Assembly: GCF_001598695.1 (NCBI RefSeq)
Contig: NZ_BCZK01000003.1
Location: 372,001-436,000 of the forward strand
DNA from: Klebsiella oxytoca NBRC 105695
GTDB lineage: Bacteria; Pseudomonadota; Gammaproteobacteria; Enterobacterales; Enterobacteriaceae
Length of the DNA: 64,000 bases
Direction: 5' to 3'
Part shown: positions 17,481 to 26,316 of the stretch, one piece after another
How positions within the stretch are numbered: the stretch's first letter is position 1
How the letters are laid out: each line of letters starts with the position of its first letter
Program-made: the position numbers and the translations under genes
The notes under the pieces: model-generated
Seen by the model: the letters and a program-made list of their open reading frames with translations, nothing else
What the model was told of the DNA's origin: nothing
Database searches by the model: none

Positions 17481-18584
17481 ATGAATATGAAGGGTAAAGC
17501 GTTACTGGCAGGATGTATTGCCTTAATCATGAGCGGTGCGGCAATGGCCGAGGATATCAAAGTGGCCGTTGTTGGCGCGATGTCCGGTCCGGTAGCGCAG
17601 TACGGCGACCAGGAGTTCACTGGCGCAGAGCAGGCTATTGCGGATATCAACGCTAAAGGCGGTATCAAAGGCAATAAGCTGCAGATGGTAAAGTACGATG
17701 ACGCCTGTGACCCGAAACAAGCGGTTGCCGTCGCCAACAAAGTGATTAACGACGGTATCAAATACGTTATCGGCCACCTGTGCTCTTCTTCCACCCAGCC
17801 GGCGTCTGATATCTATGAAGATGAAGGCGTGCTGATGATCACCCCGGCGGCCACCGCGCCGGAGCTGACAGCTCGCGGCTATCACCTGATTCTGCGCACT
17901 ACCGGCCTGGACTCCGACCAGGGGCCAACCGCCGCCAAATATATTCTGGAAAGCGTGAAACCACAGCGTATCGCGATTGTTCACGATAAGCAGCAGTACG
18001 GCGAAGGCCTGGCCCGTGCTGTACAGGATAATCTGAAGAAGGGTGGCGCCAACGTGGTGTTCTTTGATGGCATCACCGCCGGCGAGAAAGACTTCTCCAC
18101 CCTGGTGGCGCGTCTGAAAAAAGAGAATATCGACTTCGTTTACTACGGCGGCTATCACCCGGAGATGGGGCAGATCCTGCGTCAGTCTCGCGCCGCTGGC
18201 CTGAAAACGCAGTTTATGGGGCCGGAAGGTGTCGCCAACGTGTCGCTGTCTAATATCGCGGGCGCTTCTGCGGAAGGTATGCTGGTCACCAAGCCGAAAA
18301 ACTACGACCAGGTTCCGGCGAACAAACCGATTGTGGATGCGATCAAGGCGAAGAAACAGGATCCGAGCGGCGCGTTCGTGTGGACCACCTATGCCGCGCT
18401 GCAGTCGCTGGAAGCGGGCCTGAATCAGTCTGACGATCCGGCTGAAATCGCGAAATACCTGAAAGGGGCAACGGTTGAGACCGTGATGGGGCCGCTCTCC
18501 TGGAACGAGAAGGGCGACCTGAAAGGCTTCGAATTCGGTGTGTTTACCTGGCATGCCAATGGCACAGCGACCGACGCCAAATAA
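17481..18584 (+). CDS. livJ: Leucine/isoleucine/valine-binding protein LivJ
   Basis: A 367-residue periplasmic binding protein that delivers branched-chain amino acids to LivHMGF. The signal peptide is residues 1-23 with cleavage after AMA, giving a mature start [14 protein letters not shown] as in E. coli. Two cysteines that form the family disulfide lie in DDACDPK and GHLCSSS. The frame extends upstream to 17466, but the ATG at 17481 preceded by CAGG gives the E. coli length. Monocistronic: a strong hairpin terminator follows 174 bp later. Lrp and GcvB control are known in E. coli; a candidate GcvB site is visible. Confidence 0.96.
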   Translation: MNMKGKALLAGCIALIMSGAAMAEDIKVAVVGAMSGPVAQYGDQEFTGAEQAIADINAKGGIKGNKLQMVKYDDACDPKQAVAVANKVINDGIKYVIGHLCSSSTQPASDIYEDEGVLMITPAATAPELTARGYHLILRTTGLDSDQGPTAAKYILESVKPQRIAIVHDKQQYGEGLARAVQDNLKKGGANVVFFDGITAGEKDFSTLVARLKKENIDFVYYGGYHPEMGQILRQSRAAGLKTQFMGPEGVANVSLSNIAGASAEGMLVTKPKNYDQVPANKPIVDAIKAKKQDPSGAFVWTTYAALQSLEAGLNQSDDPAEIAKYLKGATVETVMGPLSWNEKGDLKGFEFGVFTWHANGTATDAK

Positions 18585-18605
18585 TTTAACCTGCGCCTTT
18601 CGCGC

Positions 18606-18700
18606 CGCAGAGGCGTTGTCTGCGCCCCTCAACCCCGGTCACTTACTGATGTAAGCTCCCGGGGATTTCGGGTCTTGACGCCTTTCTGCAGCGCGAAATG
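18606..18700. repeat. ERIC-like element
   Basis: Contains CCGGTCACTTACTGATGTAA followed by GCTCCCGGGGATTTC, the same core as the element at 3435, between less conserved inverted arms. It lies just downstream of livJ. Confidence 0.75.
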
Positions 18701-18757
18701 CAGGGTTAAATCAGTTGATCCTTGCCTCTTCGCATAGGCGAGGAGAAAGGTAAAAGC

Positions 18758-18784
18758 AAAAAGGCAACGTAAGTTGCCTTTTTT
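18758..18784 (+). terminator. Bidirectional terminator between livJ and panM
   Basis: AAAAAGGCAAC (18758-18768) pairs with GTTGCCTTTTT (18773-18783) around a 4-base loop. Runs of A on the left and T on the right make it a likely terminator in both directions, serving livJ and the convergent panM. Confidence 0.85.
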
Positions 18785-18788
18785 AGTC

Positions 18789-18950
18789 GGTAGCCCGGGT
18801 AAGGCGTCAGCCGCAACCCGGGGAATGCACCGGGGTTGATGCATTGGTGCGGTTTCTTCCCGGGTCACGCTGCGCTTACCCGGGCTACAGGCTGGTGCGG
18901 TCTGGTTTTTTGTCGCCCGGGTAAGGCGTTCGGCCGCAATCCGGGAATGT
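18789..18950. repeat. REP-like repeat cluster
   Basis: At least three copies of a GC-rich palindromic unit around GCCCGGGTAAGGCG alternate in orientation (18792, inverted near 18880, direct near 18918). This is a BIME-like array between convergent livJ and panM. Confidence 0.75.
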
Positions 18951-18969
18951 TCAGCCTTCTTTCGTCTAT

Positions 18970-19356
18970 TTACTGATTTTTTACCCAACCGCCCGTTTGC
19001 GCGCTAAAGCCCAGCGCCTGCATAAACGCCGCCATCACGCCGCGGTCTTCCACGCCGGCATCCGCAATCCGCCAACTGGTGATTTCTGGATTATCCTTTA
19101 GCGCTTCTTCCACTAAATATTGCCCGACGCCGCGACGGCGGGTCACTTCACGCACGCACAGCGCGCTGAGTTCGCCCTCAACGCCATTCAGCGTAATACG
19201 TACCGCTCCCAGCAGACGCTCGTTGAAGCGGGCGGCGTAAATACGATGGCTCTCATCTATCGCCAGTGCCGCGAGATCCTGCGACGGCCAGATTTTCCCT
19301 AAGTCGATACGATCCTGATCGCTGAAGTGTTGTAAACGAATAATGGTCAATTTCAT
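18970..19356 (-). CDS. panM: PanD maturation/regulation factor PanM (GNAT fold)
   Basis: A 128-residue protein of the acetyltransferase fold, matching E. coli PanM/YhhK (127 aa). PanM promotes self-cleavage of pro-PanD and, with coenzyme A or acetyl-CoA bound, regulates aspartate decarboxylase, linking pantothenate synthesis to CoA level. The cofactor loop R-x-x-G-x-G/A appears as RRRGVG in the segment CVREVTRRRGVGQYLVEEAL (about residues 66-85). It lies between livJ and livK on the opposite strand, exactly as in E. coli. Confidence 0.92.
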   Translation of the reverse strand: MKLTIIRLQHFSDQDRIDLGKIWPSQDLAALAIDESHRIYAARFNERLLGAVRITLNGVEGELSALCVREVTRRRGVGQYLVEEALKDNPEITSWRIADAGVEDRGVMAAFMQALGFSAQTGGWVKNQ

Positions 19357-19777
19357 GCTCGGTGAGTCCAGTTAAAACGGATGCGTCAGTGTATCCAAAT
19401 TCCCCGCCAGGCGGAGCGCCGTTTTTTGCCTGGTCATCAGGGGATTCGTTTTCCTGGAAGGAACAGGGTAGAGCAATTCATCATGGATCGAAAAATAAGC
19501 AGAATTTTAACCTGATATATAGCGTTTTATTCCGCCTTATGTATCGTTATTTTATGCTGTTTGCTGGACTTTTTTTGTTTATCTTCCCGTAAATACAGAA
19601 TATTATCTTTGCTTAATCGCCTGAAAAATAGAGAATTTACTCTGGATTCAGGCAAAAAACCTCGCTAAACCATTAAAGATAATGGTAAAAGTAGCGTTGT
19701 TTAATAAAAGCACAGAATGCTTTTTAACCATAAAAATACAAAATATTTACACCACATCACGAACGGGATTCTGCAGC
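19357..19777 (+). other. AT-rich livK promoter and leader region
   Basis: The 421 bases before livK have no supportable gene. The left part carries the panM start and a GC-rich palindrome near 19399-19430. From about 19480 on the sequence is markedly AT-rich, consistent with Lrp- or H-NS-sensitive promoter DNA. A CA-rich stretch, ACACCACATCACGAACG (19750-19766), just before the livK start could be a GcvB pairing site, by analogy with E. coli. Confidence 0.5.
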
Positions 19778-20887
19778 ATGAAAAGGAACGCGAAAACGGT
19801 TATCGCGGGGTTAGTCGCACTGGCGATGTCCCAGACGGCTTTTGCCAAAGATATTAAGGTCGCCGTTGTTGGCGCGATGTCTGGCCCGGTAGCCCAGTGG
19901 GGCGATATGGAATTTAACGGCGCGCGCCAGGCAATCAAAGACATTAACGCTCAGGGCGGCATTAAGGGCGATAAGCTGGTCGGCGTAGAGTACGATGACG
20001 CCTGTGACCCGAAACAGGCCGTGGCGGTGGCGAACAAAATCGTCAATGACGGCATCCAGTATGTTATCGGCCATCTCTGCTCTTCTTCCACTCAGCCCGC
20101 ATCCGATATCTACGAAGATGAAGGTATTCTGATGATCTCCCCGGGAGCGACTAACCCGGAGCTGACTCAGCGCGGTTATCAGTACATCATGCGTACTGCG
20201 GGTCTGGACTCCTCGCAGGGGCCGACCGCCGCTAAATACATCATGGAAACCGTCAAACCGCAGCGTATTGCTATCATTCATGATAAACAGCAGTACGGTG
20301 AAGGCTTAGCGCGCTCTGTTCAGGAGAGCCTGAAAAAAGGCGGCGCGAATATCGTCTTCTTCGACGGCATCACCGCTGGCGAAAAAGACTTCTCCGCGCT
20401 GCTGGCGCGCCTGAAAAAAGAGAATATCGACTTCGTTTACTACGGCGGCTACTACCCGGAAATGGGTCAGATGCTGCGCCAGGCGCGTTCCGTAGGGCTG
20501 AAAACCGTGTTTATGGGCCCGGAAGGCGTGGGTAACGCGTCGCTGTCCAATATCGCGGGCGATGCGGCGGAAGGCATGCTGGTCACGATGCCAAAACGCT
20601 ATGACCAGGACCCGGCTAACAGCGCTATCGTTGACGCGCTCAAAGCGGAGAAGAAGGACCCGAGCGGTCCGTATGTCTGGATCACCTACGCCGCCGTACA
20701 GTCACTGGCGCAGGCGATGGACCGGGCCGGAAGCCAGGAGCCGCTGGATTTAATCAAAGATCTGAAAGCTCACGGCGCGAAAACCGTGATTGGGCCGCTG
20801 AATTGGGACGAAAAAGGCGATTTGAAGGGATTTGAGTTTGGTGTCTTCCAGTGGCACGCGGATGGGTCATCCACCCTCGCGAAATAA
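19778..20887 (+). CDS. livK: Leucine-specific binding protein LivK
   Basis: A 369-residue periplasmic protein that gives the LivHMGF transporter specificity for leucine. Signal peptide residues 1-23 (TAFA then KDIKV), and the same disulfide cysteines as LivJ (DDACDPK, GHLCSSS). The open frame runs back to 19682 through AT-rich leader; the ATG at 19778 reproduces the E. coli N-terminus [15 protein letters not shown] and length. It is a close paralogue of LivJ, with a 41-bp stretch identical at the DNA level between the two genes. First gene of livKHMGF; a hairpin separates it from livH. Confidence 0.96.
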   Translation: MKRNAKTVIAGLVALAMSQTAFAKDIKVAVVGAMSGPVAQWGDMEFNGARQAIKDINAQGGIKGDKLVGVEYDDACDPKQAVAVANKIVNDGIQYVIGHLCSSSTQPASDIYEDEGILMISPGATNPELTQRGYQYIMRTAGLDSSQGPTAAKYIMETVKPQRIAIIHDKQQYGEGLARSVQESLKKGGANIVFFDGITAGEKDFSALLARLKKENIDFVYYGGYYPEMGQMLRQARSVGLKTVFMGPEGVGNASLSNIAGDAAEGMLVTMPKRYDQDPANSAIVDALKAEKKDPSGPYVWITYAAVQSLAQAMDRAGSQEPLDLIKDLKAHGAKTVIGPLNWDEKGDLKGFEFGVFQWHADGSSTLAK

Positions 20888-20908
20888 GCCATAAGACAAG
20901 TTATCCCA

Positions 20909-20929
20909 CCGCCCGTGCAAAGCGGGCGG
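20909..20929 (+). other. Hairpin between livK and livH
   Basis: CCGCCCG (20909-20915) and CGGGCGG (20923-20929) enclose a 7-base loop. No U-run follows, so partial termination is unlikely. A 3'-protecting hairpin that raises the level of the binding protein over the membrane subunits is a common arrangement. Confidence 0.6.
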
Positions 20930-20947
20930 GTTGAAAAAGGTTACCTT

Positions 20948-21874
20948 ATGTCCGAGCAGTTTCTCTATTTTTTGCAGCAGATGTTTAACGGCGTCACGCT
21001 GGGAAGCACCTATGCGCTGATTGCCATCGGCTATACCATGGTGTACGGCATTATCGGCATGATCAACTTCGCCCACGGCGAGGTGTATATGATTGGCAGC
21101 TACGTCTCCTTCATGATCATTGCCGCCCTGATGATGATGGGTATTGATACCAGCTGGCTGCTGGTTGCCGCTGGATTCGTCGGCGCTATCGTGATTGCCA
21201 GCGCTTACGGCTGGAGTATCGAGCGCGTGGCCTACCGGCCGGTGCGCAGCTCAAAACGCCTGATTGCGCTGATCTCCGCCATCGGGATGTCGATCTTCTT
21301 GCAAAACTACGTCAGCCTGACGGAAGGCTCGCGCGATGTCGCGCTGCCAAGCCTGTTTAACGGCCAGTGGACGGTGGGCAGTAGCGACAACTTCTCCGCG
21401 ACCATTACCACCATGCAACTGGTGATCTGGGTGGTGACGTTTATCGCCATGCTGGCGCTGACGCTGTTTATTCGCTATTCCCGCATGGGGCGCGCCTGCC
21501 GCGCCTGCGCTGAAGATCTGAAAATGGCCAGCCTGCTCGGGATTAACACCGACCGCGTGATTGCGCTGACCTTTGTGATCGGCGCGGCAATGGCGGCGGT
21601 TGCCGGCGTTCTGCTCGGACAGTTTTACGGCGTTATCAACCCCTACATCGGCTTTATGGCCGGGATGAAGGCCTTCACCGCTGCGGTTCTGGGCGGCATC
21701 GGCAGCATTCCTGGCGCGATGATCGGCGGGCTGATCCTCGGTATTGCCGAAGCGCTCTCTTCTGCCTATCTCAGCACGGAATATAAAGACGTGGTCTCCT
21801 TCGCGCTGCTGATCCTGGTTCTGCTGGTGATGCCTACCGGCATCCTGGGCCGTCCGGAGGTAGAAAAAGTATGA
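20948..21874 (+). CDS. livH: Branched-chain amino acid ABC permease LivH
   Basis: A 308-residue inner-membrane permease with about eight hydrophobic segments, near identical in remembered sequence to E. coli LivH. It pairs with LivM as the channel of the Liv ABC importer. Conserved family stretches [20 protein letters not shown] (about 28-47) and [20 protein letters not shown] (near residue 250) are visible. The start [13 protein letters not shown] at 20948 is preferred over an upstream in-frame ATG at 20915, which lies inside the hairpin; AAGG precedes it. The stop overlaps the livM ATG by 4 nt. Confidence 0.95.
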   Translation: MSEQFLYFLQQMFNGVTLGSTYALIAIGYTMVYGIIGMINFAHGEVYMIGSYVSFMIIAALMMMGIDTSWLLVAAGFVGAIVIASAYGWSIERVAYRPVRSSKRLIALISAIGMSIFLQNYVSLTEGSRDVALPSLFNGQWTVGSSDNFSATITTMQLVIWVVTFIAMLALTLFIRYSRMGRACRACAEDLKMASLLGINTDRVIALTFVIGAAMAAVAGVLLGQFYGVINPYIGFMAGMKAFTAAVLGGIGSIPGAMIGGLILGIAEALSSAYLSTEYKDVVSFALLILVLLVMPTGILGRPEVEKV

Positions 21875-23148
21875 AACCGATGCATTTTGCGATGGCGCTG
21901 CTGTCGGCAGTTATGTTCTTTATCCTGGCGGGCGTCTTTATGGGCGTGCAGCTGGAGCTTGACGGCACGAAGCTGGTGGTGGATACCGCCGCCGATATCC
22001 GCTGGCAGTGGATCTTTATCGGAACCGCAGTGGTTTTCTTCTTCCAGCTGCTGCGTCCCATTTTTCAGAAAACCATGAAGAACGTCTCCGGGCCGAAGTT
22101 TATTCTGCCGGCTATCGACGGTTCGACGGTAAAACAGAAGCTATTCCTGATCGCCCTGCTGGTTATCGCCGTGGCGTGGCCGTTTATGGTGTCGCGCGGG
22201 ACGGTGGATATCGCCACGCTGACGATGATCTATATCATCCTCGGCCTGGGTCTTAACGTGGTGGTAGGACTTTCCGGCCTGTTGGTGCTGGGCTACGGCG
22301 GTTTTTATGCCATCGGCGCCTATACCTTTGCGCTGCTGAACCACTATTACGGCCTGGGCTTCTGGACCTGCCTGCCGCTGGCGGGGCTGGTTTCGGCGGC
22401 GGCGGGCTTCCTGCTTGGCTTCCCGGTCCTGCGTCTGCGCGGCGACTATCTGGCGATTGTCACGCTCGGCTTCGGCGAAATCGTGCGCATCCTGCTGCTT
22501 AACAACACCGAAATAACCGGCGGCCCGAACGGCATTAGCCAGATCCCAAAACCGACGCTCTTCGGCCTTGAATTTAGCCGCAGCGCCCGTGAAGGCGGCT
22601 GGGATACGTTCAGCAACTTCTTTGGCGTGAAGTACGACCCCTCCGATCGCGTCATTTTTCTCTACCTGGTCGCTCTGCTGCTGGTGGTGTTAAGTCTGTT
22701 CGTGATTAACCGTCTGCTGCGTATGCCGCTGGGCCGCGCGTGGGAAGCGCTGCGCGAAGATGAAATCGCCTGTCGCTCGCTGGGCCTCAGCCCGACGCGC
22801 ATCAAGCTGACCGCTTTTACCATCAGCGCCGCGTTTGCCGGTTTTGCCGGAACGCTGTTCGCCGCCCGTCAGGGCTTCGTCAGCCCGGAATCCTTCACCT
22901 TCGCCGAGTCGGCCTTTGTGCTGGCGATTGTGGTTCTCGGCGGTATGGGCTCTCAGTTTGCGGTGATCCTGGCGGCGGTTCTGCTGGTGGTCTCGCGCGA
23001 GCTGATGCGTGATTTCAATGAGTACAGCATGCTGATGCTGGGCGCGCTGATGGTACTGATGATGATCTGGCGTCCGCAGGGGCTTCTGCCGATGACGCGT
23101 CCGCAGCTGAAGCTGAAAAACGGTCAGGCAAAAGGAGAGCAGGCATGA
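21871..23148 (+). CDS. livM: Branched-chain amino acid ABC permease LivM
   Basis: A 425-residue membrane subunit (same length as E. coli), with two N-terminal segments, a soluble loop around residues 60-85, and the LivM core of about eight further segments including [20 protein letters not shown]. With LivH it forms the transmembrane path for leucine, isoleucine and valine. The ATG overlaps the livH stop (ATGA) and its own TGA overlaps the livG ATG, so translation is coupled along the operon. Confidence 0.95.
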   Translation: MKPMHFAMALLSAVMFFILAGVFMGVQLELDGTKLVVDTAADIRWQWIFIGTAVVFFFQLLRPIFQKTMKNVSGPKFILPAIDGSTVKQKLFLIALLVIAVAWPFMVSRGTVDIATLTMIYIILGLGLNVVVGLSGLLVLGYGGFYAIGAYTFALLNHYYGLGFWTCLPLAGLVSAAAGFLLGFPVLRLRGDYLAIVTLGFGEIVRILLLNNTEITGGPNGISQIPKPTLFGLEFSRSAREGGWDTFSNFFGVKYDPSDRVIFLYLVALLLVVLSLFVINRLLRMPLGRAWEALREDEIACRSLGLSPTRIKLTAFTISAAFAGFAGTLFAARQGFVSPESFTFAESAFVLAIVVLGGMGSQFAVILAAVLLVVSRELMRDFNEYSMLMLGALMVLMMIWRPQGLLPMTRPQLKLKNGQAKGEQA

Positions 23149-23912
23149 GTCAGCCATTATTATCCGTAAACGGTCTGATGATGCGTTTCGGCGGTCTGCT
23201 GGCGGTTAACAACGTGTCGCTGGAGCTGCGCGAGCGGGAAATTGTCTCGCTTATCGGCCCGAACGGCGCGGGCAAAACCACCGTTTTTAACTGTCTGACC
23301 GGTTTCTACAAGCCCACTGGCGGCACTATTATGCTGCGTGACCAGCATCTGGAAGGGCTGCCGGGCCAGCAGATTGCCCGCATGGGCGTAGTGCGAACGT
23401 TCCAGCACGTGCGTCTGTTCCGCGAAATGACGGTGATTGAAAACCTGCTGGTGGCACAGCATCAGCAGCTGAAAACCGGGGTTTTCTCCGGCCTGCTGAA
23501 GACGCCATCCTTCCGCCGCGCCCAGAGCGAAGCGCTCGATCGCGCCGCGACCTGGCTTGAGCGTATTGGCCTGCTCGAACACGCCAACCGCCAGGCCAGT
23601 AACCTGGCCTACGGCGACCAGCGCCGTCTGGAGATCGCCCGCTGCATGGTGACCCAGCCGGAAATCCTGATGCTGGATGAGCCCGCCGCGGGGCTAAACC
23701 CGAAAGAGACCAAAGAGCTGGATGAGCTGATCGTCGAGCTACGCAGCCATCACAACACCACCATCCTGCTGATTGAGCACGATATGAAGCTGGTGATGGG
23801 CATTTCCGACCGTATTTACGTGGTAAACCAGGGCACGCCGCTGGCCAACGGTACGCCGGAAGCGATCCGCAACAACCCGGACGTGATCCGCGCCTATTTA
23901 GGTGAAGCATAA
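23145..23912 (+). CDS. livG: Branched-chain amino acid ABC ATPase LivG
   Basis: A 255-residue nucleotide-binding subunit. Walker A is GPNGAGKTT (38-46); the signature appears in the shortened form [15 protein letters not shown], typical of LivG; Walker B is [16 protein letters not shown]. It heterodimerises with LivF to power uptake through LivHM. ATGA overlap with livM; its TAA shares one base with the first ATG of livF. Confidence 0.96.
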   Translation: MSQPLLSVNGLMMRFGGLLAVNNVSLELREREIVSLIGPNGAGKTTVFNCLTGFYKPTGGTIMLRDQHLEGLPGQQIARMGVVRTFQHVRLFREMTVIENLLVAQHQQLKTGVFSGLLKTPSFRRAQSEALDRAATWLERIGLLEHANRQASNLAYGDQRRLEIARCMVTQPEILMLDEPAAGLNPKETKELDELIVELRSHHNTTILLIEHDMKLVMGISDRIYVVNQGTPLANGTPEAIRNNPDVIRAYLGEA

Positions 23913-24643
23913 TGGTGGTGACGCATAAGATGGAAAAAGTGATGTTATCTTTTGACAACGTCAGCGCGCATTACGGCAAAATCCAGGCGCTGCACAACGT
24001 CAGTCTGCATATCAATCAGGGAGAAATTGTCACCCTGATTGGTGCCAACGGTGCGGGGAAAACCACGCTGCTGGGTACCCTGTGCGGCGACCCGCGCGCC
24101 TCCAGCGGCCGCGTGGTTTTCGACGGTAAAGATATTACCGACTGGCAGACGGCGAAAATCATGCGCGAAGCGGTGGCGATCGTGCCGGAAGGGCGCCGGG
24201 TCTTCTCGCGGATGACGGTGGAAGAGAACCTGGCGATGGGCGGTTTTTTTGCCGATCGCGACCAGTTTCAGACCCGTATTAAATGGGTGTATGAGCTGTT
24301 TCCGCGCCTGCATGAGCGCCGGGTTCAGCGGGCGGGCACCATGTCCGGCGGCGAGCAGCAGATGCTGGCCATCGGGCGCGCGCTGATGAGCCAGCCGCGC
24401 CTGCTGCTGCTGGATGAGCCTTCGCTCGGCCTGGCGCCGATTATCATTCAGCAAATCTTCGATACCATCGAACAGCTGCGCGAGCAGGGGATGACTATCT
24501 TCCTCGTCGAGCAGAACGCCAACCAGGCGCTGAAGCTGGCCGACCGCGGCTACGTGCTGGAAAACGGTCACGTGGTGCTTGAGGATACCGGCGACGCGTT
24601 GCTGGCGAATGAAGCGGTACGCAGCGCCTATCTGGGCGGGTAG
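23912..24643 (+). CDS. livF: Branched-chain amino acid ABC ATPase LivF
   Basis: A second ATPase subunit, with Walker A GANGAGKTT (44-52), signature MSGGEQQMLAIGRAL and Walker B LLLLDEPSLGLAPI. Starting at 23912 gives 243 residues, overlapping the livG stop by one base with GGTGAAG upstream. An internal ATG at 23930 (MEKVMLSFDNVS) matches the E. coli start and its 237-residue length. The positions suggest an 18-bp N-terminal extension here, or use of the inner start; I keep the coupled outer start. Last gene of the operon, followed by a strong terminator. Confidence 0.93.
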   Translation: MVVTHKMEKVMLSFDNVSAHYGKIQALHNVSLHINQGEIVTLIGANGAGKTTLLGTLCGDPRASSGRVVFDGKDITDWQTAKIMREAVAIVPEGRRVFSRMTVEENLAMGGFFADRDQFQTRIKWVYELFPRLHERRVQRAGTMSGGEQQMLAIGRALMSQPRLLLLDEPSLGLAPIIIQQIFDTIEQLREQGMTIFLVEQNANQALKLADRGYVLENGHVVLEDTGDALLANEAVRSAYLGG

Positions 24644-24650
24644 TGAAGAC

Positions 24651-24678
24651 AAAACGCCCGGCATCTGCCGGGCGTTTT
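24651..24678 (+). terminator. Bidirectional terminator after livF
   Basis: AAAACGCCCGGC (24651-24662) pairs with GCCGGGCGTTTT (24667-24678) around ATCT. It separates the liv operon from the convergent dehydratase gene and can serve both. Confidence 0.9.
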
Positions 24679-24687
24679 ACTTGACTC

Positions 24688-26283
24688 CTACAGCTCCAGA
24701 GAGCGTTTCCACAGCATAAAATCATACTGTTCGAGCGCATCCGCTTTGGTGCGCCAGGTTCCGCTGGCGGTAGCGATGATTTTCTCAAACAGGCCGTCGG
24801 CGATATCCGCCAGCGGCGTGCCTTCGATAATCGGCCCGCAGTCATAATCGATAATATCCGGCATCTTTTTTGCGAGCGCGGTGTTGGTTGAAACTTTGAG
24901 AACCGGAACGATAGGGTTCCCCGTCGGCGTACCCAACCCGGTTGAGAAGATCACCACGTTGCACCCCGCCGCGACCAGGCCCGTTACCGCGTCCACATCG
25001 TTGCCCGGCGTGCAGACCAGCGAAAGGCCGCTTTCTCCCATCGGTTCGGCATAGTCGCATACCGCGCTAACCGGCGCTCTGCCGCCTTTTTTCGCCGCGC
25101 CGGCGGATTTTATCGCGTCAGTGATCAGCCCATCGGCAATGTTTCCCGGGCTGGGGTTATCGGCGATGGTGGTGCCGAAGAAGTTCGCGACATGCTCATA
25201 GTTTTTCATCAGCGACAAAAACTTCTCTTTCAGCTCCCGGGTCGCGCAGCGCTGAACGATATCCCCTTCCGCGCCGCACAGCTCGGGGAATTCCGCCAGC
25301 CCCGATGCGCCGCCGAGGGCGACGAGACGATCTGACACTTCGCCCATCGCCGGGTTTGCGCTGATCCCCGAGAACCCGTCAGAAGCGCCGCACTTCACGC
25401 CGATTTTGAGGTGGGAGAGCGGGACGTCCTGCCGCTCGGCGACGGGGGCTTCGCGGATCGCGTTATAAGTTTCGGTTAACGCATCCTGCATCATTTTCTC
25501 TTCGCTACTCCAGTCCTGCTGCCTGAAGTAAATAATCGGTTTGCTGAAGTTCGGGTTGCGCTTCGCCAGCGCGGCGTTGAAATCAACAATTCGCGCTTTT
25601 TCACAGCCGAGGGCGAAGACCGTCACGCCAAGAACGTTAGGATGATCGGAATAGGCGGCCAGCACGTCGCACATCGTCATGCTGTCCGAGGTGGCGCCGC
25701 CGCAGCCGGAATTAACGGTAATACAGCGAATACCGTCAAGATGCGGAAAGGGCAGATGTCGGGTATCGTTTAAAGCCCCTGCCGATGTCACCTGGCGAGC
25801 AAAATTTTTCAGGCCGTTATTGGCGTAGCCAAGGGCGTCGTTTAGCGCATCGGTGACGCGCTGAACGTTGCGGTTTTCACAGAATACCAGCGGAATGACC
25901 AGCCAGTAGTTTGCGGTGGCGACCCGGCCATCTTCACGCACGATTCCCTTAAACGTCCGCTGCTGCCAGGCGGAAATATCCGGCTGCTGCCAGTCATAGG
26001 GGGCGACATCGTCAAGCGTAACCGGGGCCGCGTAGTGTTTGATATTCTCCGTTGTGATGGCTTCGCCCCGGGTGATGGGGCGCGTCGCTTTACCGACCGG
26101 TACGCCGTACAGCGAAACGATATCGCCGGGCGCAATATCCTCGGTGGCAAATTTATGTTTGGCTTTGACATCGCTACGCAGAACGTAGGCCTCATCGTTC
26201 CAGTGAACCCGCTGTTCTTTGCGTAAGTCCTGCAGCGCAACGATTAAGTTATCAGTAGGGTCAATCTTTAAGATGGTCTGCAT
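24688..26283 (-). CDS. UxaA/GarD-family sugar-acid dehydratase, substrate unknown
   Basis: A 531-residue protein with an N-terminal SAF-like domain (about 1-85, DPTDNLIVALQDL and GHKF-like KHKFATEDIAPGD) and a C-terminal altronate/galactarate dehydratase domain. Family landmarks are FALGCEKARIVDF, GVKCGASDGFSGISANPAMG, NPSPGN and TPGNDVDAV. These iron-dependent enzymes remove water from aldonates or aldarates to give 2-keto-3-deoxy acids. UxaA and GarD of E. coli carry TGRGTPYG near the C-terminus; here it reads TGLGTPTG, losing the Arg. Neighbouring MFS symporter, DapA-family lyase and IclR regulator suggest a four-gene sugar-acid pathway. The exact substrate cannot be assigned. Confidence 0.82.
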   Translation of the reverse strand: MQTILKIDPTDNLIVALQDLRKEQRVHWNDEAYVLRSDVKAKHKFATEDIAPGDIVSLYGVPVGKATRPITRGEAITTENIKHYAAPVTLDDVAPYDWQQPDISAWQQRTFKGIVREDGRVATANYWLVIPLVFCENRNVQRVTDALNDALGYANNGLKNFARQVTSAGALNDTRHLPFPHLDGIRCITVNSGCGGATSDSMTMCDVLAAYSDHPNVLGVTVFALGCEKARIVDFNAALAKRNPNFSKPIIYFRQQDWSSEEKMMQDALTETYNAIREAPVAERQDVPLSHLKIGVKCGASDGFSGISANPAMGEVSDRLVALGGASGLAEFPELCGAEGDIVQRCATRELKEKFLSLMKNYEHVANFFGTTIADNPSPGNIADGLITDAIKSAGAAKKGGRAPVSAVCDYAEPMGESGLSLVCTPGNDVDAVTGLVAAGCNVVIFSTGLGTPTGNPIVPVLKVSTNTALAKKMPDIIDYDCGPIIEGTPLADIADGLFEKIIATASGTWRTKADALEQYDFMLWKRSLEL

Positions 26284-26316
26284 GTTATTTATCCTTTGTT
26301 ATAAGCGCATCAGGAC

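Larger units (their letters stand above)
18585..18969. other. Gene-free spacer of repeats between livJ and panM
   Basis: These 385 bases contain no gene I can support. They hold an ERIC-like palindrome (about 18606-18700), an intrinsic terminator (18758-18784) and a cluster of REP-like units (about 18789-18950). The short frames across it are made of repeat sequence. Confidence 0.8.

Noticed and set aside
17523..18632. 369-residue minus-strand frame opposite livJ
   Set aside because: Antisense shadow of a confidently identified gene; composition is not protein-like.
18785..18960. CRISPR-like repeats
   Set aside because: The recurring GCCCGGGTAAGGCG units alternate in orientation and spacing and lack spacers; they are REP/BIME units.
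19362..19592. 76-residue frame in the livK leader
   Set aside because: Lies in AT-rich regulatory DNA, has no good ribosome site and resembles no known protein; its hydrophobic end reflects T-rich DNA.
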